Assembly: GCA_001603145.1 (NCBI GenBank)
Contig: LVBI01000029.1
Coordinates: 1 to 35,249 of the forward strand
DNA: 35,249 nt
Direction: 5' to 3'
Source: Spirochaetales bacterium Spiro_07
GTDB lineage: Bacteria; Spirochaetota; Spirochaetia; Treponematales; Treponemataceae
The notes under the pieces were generated by a model that saw nothing but the letters and a program-made list of their open reading frames with translations, did no database searches and was not told the DNA's origin. Below, piece after piece: positions 33,316 through 35,249 of the stretch (the stretch's first letter is position 1; each line of letters opens with the position of its first letter). The position numbers and the translations under genes are program-made.

Positions 33316-33726
33316 TTATATTTTTGATAAAGCAGAAGAAATAGCGAGAGCCGGTACTTTTGAAGTTTTGAAATCTTTTAAGTTTTCAGTGACGATGTAA
33401 TCAAGCTTTGCATTTTCCGCGCATCGCATTTGCAGACCGTCTTCAAGGTCAAAAAAGTTTTCTGCATTCAATACAGCTAGAAAATCATCTCTGTTTTCTG
33501 CAATAATTTGAAAAGTTGAAGCTATCAAAAGCAAGAACTGCCGTCTGTCTTCAAGAGAAAAATATTTCCTTGAGATATAAAAAATATCTGTCATTGAGTG
33601 AGCTGATATGAAGCCGTTTGCTTTGCCTTCAAAAACAGCTTTTAAGATTTTACTTGCTTCTTCGTGAAATGAGTTAGTCGGAATGAGATAATCAAGAATG
33701 ACATTTGTATCAAAAAATAAATTCAT
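33316..33726 (-). CDS. vapC: PIN-domain ribonuclease toxin (VapC-type)
   Basis: A 136-residue complete PIN domain: FFDTNVILDYL with Asp6, EASKILKAVFEG, SAHSMTDIFYIS, the acidic block DLEDGLQMRCAENAKLDY and the closing IVTENLKDFKTSKVPALAIS. Such toxins cut tRNA or rRNA (family knowledge). The ATG overlaps the antitoxin stop by ATGA. It is the intact counterpart of the broken PIN gene at 10078-10250, with the same motif order. Confidence 0.93.
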   Translation of the reverse strand: MNLFFDTNVILDYLIPTNSFHEEASKILKAVFEGKANGFISAHSMTDIFYISRKYFSLEDRRQFLLLIASTFQIIAENRDDFLAVLNAENFFDLEDGLQMRCAENAKLDYIVTENLKDFKTSKVPALAISSALSKI

Positions 33727-33977
33727 ACGCCATATCTTTCATCGAGGGATTCCATGAGTTCTTTTTTAGCATCAAAATCAGCTCCAACTTTCATGCTTCC
33801 CTTGAACTTCTCATACAAAGAAAACTTTTCTTCATTAGAAATAGGAGGTTCATTTTTTTTTCTGTTGTTCATGGCGTTGACCACTATTGTTAAAATACCG
33901 AGCTGTTCTTCATAATTTAAAAGCGACATTTCTTCTTTTACAGCTGTAGCAAATTTATTGTACGCTTCAAAACTCAT
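33723..33977 (-). CDS. Antitoxin of the VapBC-type pair
   Basis: An 84-residue protein from ATG 33977; AAAGGAGG lies 7 nt upstream, and a TTG two codons earlier would be too close. An N-terminal helical part (FATAVKEEMSLLNYEEQLGI) precedes a C-terminal region (FDAKKELMESLDERYGV) expected to wrap the toxin. No clear DNA-binding fold is recognised. Assignment rests on size and ATGA coupling to the PIN toxin. Confidence 0.78.
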   Translation of the reverse strand: MSFEAYNKFATAVKEEMSLLNYEEQLGILTIVVNAMNNRKKNEPPISNEEKFSLYEKFKGSMKVGADFDAKKELMESLDERYGV

Positions 33978-34129
33978 GATCAAACCTCCTTTCTAATAAT
34001 GTATCACATTTTCTTTTCAAAAGCCAGCAGCTTGTTACGGCAGTTTAATCTAGAAATTTTGTGCACCCGTTACAAGATTTGCATGATTGGGCTTATTTGT
34101 AGATAAAGCTGATGCAAAACGCCTTTGTT

Positions 34130-35248
34130 CTATTTCAGCTTTAAGATTTTCCAGATGTCGCTGTCTTCCTGGCCTAAGCGCCAGAAAGAAACGCCTTTGA
34201 CGTTTGCTTCTTCGTAAACTTGAAGCCGCCTTGAAAGCGACCATGCATTGTCAAAATAGAAGGTGTAAGTAACTTCTTTAGACAATGTGAAAGTCGGAAT
34301 GCCGTTGTCGATGCGCACTCTTGTAATTTCTGTGTCGTCAGAAAGCTTGCCTTTTGCGTTCTGGCCTCTGAAAAGTCGGTCAATCGAGCTGAATTTGTAT
34401 GCTCCGGCTGTATCGTCGTTTGACCAGGCGCGGCCATAAAAAGACTGTCCCATAATGAACTTTTCGCGCGGAATAGTCTTTTGCGCATAAGCGAGCACGT
34501 TCTTGCACCAAGCTTCAGACGCAATCGGACCGGGCGCGCTCGTGCTCCAATGTTCGTCATAAGCCATAACGATTATGCGGTCAACGATGGCCGCAATCTT
34601 TTCATAGTCGTAAGCATCGCTTGAAAGCTTTCTTGTGCGCGCCGGAATCGCTACGCTCAATATCTGGTTTTTCTTGAGCTTTGACTTGAGTTCGCGCAAA
34701 AACGAAAGATAATGCTCTTTGTCGTCCGCACTCACAAGCTCAAAGTCTATCTGAAGCCCGTCATAATCAGCCGAAGCCTTGATGAGCGAATCAATCAGCG
34801 TGTTTCTGATTTTGAATTCAGGGTCTAAGCAGAAGTGTGTCAGCGCGCGGCCATTGTCGATAACGACCATGTGAACGCGCGCATTAGTTTCTGGCACTTT
34901 TGCACGTGATGGTGCATCAACAAGTTTGCCGAATGTTGAAAGACCTGCACCGAAATAGCCGATGTCTGTAATCGGCAGTTCGCTTGAATAAAAACGGTCT
35001 TCGCCTGCAATGAGGTAGCCCCAAATTTCGTTGAACGATGAAGTCGGAATCGTCTCAAGATATTCATCGCTGACAGAAGCCATCGTCTTTTTTTCTGGCG
35101 AAGTGACCGGCGCGACATGCCGCTCGTGGTGCTTTGCCGTTTCTTCAGATATTTCTTCATAAGGAACATTTTTAAGGTCGCTTTCACCGTCTTTGGCTGT
35201 GGCTTTTGAAGAGCTGACACAGCTGAAAATGCTAAACGATAAAATAAA
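34130..35248 (-). CDS. GH18-family lipoprotein, start beyond the window edge
   Basis: The open frame continues without stop to the right edge. At the edge it reads FILSFSIFSCVSSSKA, a lipobox-like sequence with Cys at about 35224-35226, so the protein is probably a lipoprotein whose first residues lie outside. A linker of about 55 residues follows, then the GH18 barrel with DGLQIDFELVS, where the final Glu of DxxDxE is the acid catalyst, later IVMAYDEHW and the closing GVSFWRLGQEDSDIW. The layout resembles spore-cortex or YaaH-like GH18 proteins that act on peptidoglycan or chitin-type glycans. The substrate is uncertain. An internal Met at 35083 is not the true start, because coding sense extends upstream. 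Confidence 0.88.
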   Translation of the reverse strand, partial: FILSFSIFSCVSSSKATAKDGESDLKNVPYEEISEETAKHHERHVAPVTSPEKKTMASVSDEYLETIPTSSFNEIWGYLIAGEDRFYSSELPITDIGYFGAGLSTFGKLVDAPSRAKVPETNARVHMVVIDNGRALTHFCLDPEFKIRNTLIDSLIKASADYDGLQIDFELVSADDKEHYLSFLRELKSKLKKNQILSVAIPARTRKLSSDAYDYEKIAAIVDRIIVMAYDEHWSTSAPGPIASEAWCKNVLAYAQKTIPREKFIMGQSFYGRAWSNDDTAGAYKFSSIDRLFRGQNAKGKLSDDTEITRVRIDNGIPTFTLSKEVTYTFYFDNAWSLSRRLQVYEEANVKGVSFWRLGQEDSDIWKILKLK

Positions 35249-35249
35249 T

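Noticed and set aside
35083..35083. Internal ATG as the true start of the GH18 gene
   Set aside because: The frame stays open with a lipobox-like signal upstream to the window edge.

Overview
The window looks like part of a chromosome of a saccharolytic, host-associated spirochaete, most likely a Treponema. This is an inference from gene content: intracellular GH43 and GH36 glycosidases, an IorAB/PaaK aryl-pyruvate module, an M16C peptidase, a spirochaete-style lipoprotein signal, DUF456 and DUF1266 proteins, and Rpn-type nucleases. No rRNA or tRNA was seen that would fix the taxon.

Left part (1 to about 10.79 kb): an AT-rich defence and mobile island with clear decay. A frameshifted Rpn nuclease gene is followed by a tandem array of palindromic 22-bp units. 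Next comes a tightly coupled operon: type I restriction hsdR, a RhuM-family gene, an hsdM gene fused to a half-length specificity (HsdS) domain with one target-recognition region, and a two-helix membrane protein resembling the putative AbiC phage-abortive-infection family. Beyond it are a structured non-coding element, a remnant of an hsdS 3' end, a mobile mystery A/B pair (XRE regulator plus Fic protein) under three palindromic operators spaced exactly 33 bp apart, a toxin-antitoxin locus whose PIN toxin is decayed, a small winged-helix protein, and a second hsdS remnant that touches the first housekeeping-type gene.

Middle part (10.79 to 26.7 kb): metabolic genes. They are a secreted DUF2974-type alpha/beta hydrolase with two small upstream ORFs, a secreted GH10-like protein that lacks the catalytic nucleophile and is translationally coupled to a cysteine synthase, a PHP-type histidinol-phosphatase, an intracellular GH43 enzyme, purU, a GH36 alpha-galactosidase, an ASCH protein, a DUF456 membrane protein, a sodium:solute symporter, and an iorA-iorB-paaK operon for 2-oxo aryl acids. 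IorA lacks the usual C-terminal ferredoxin domain.

Right part (26.7 to 35.2 kb): a large M16C zinc peptidase faces a two-gene operon of secreted proteins, a DUF1266 protein and a trypsin-fold protein with all three catalytic positions replaced. An intact VapBC-type toxin-antitoxin pair and a GH18 lipoprotein cut by the window edge follow.

Two patterns run through the window. A family of 27 to 30-bp palindromes with constant ends (TGTCAT...ATCT) and a variable but always self-complementary stem occupies many gene borders. Four genes (GH10-like, purU, DUF456, DUF1266) have a -10-like hexamer exactly 6 nt before the ATG and no Shine-Dalgarno, which suggests leaderless transcripts.
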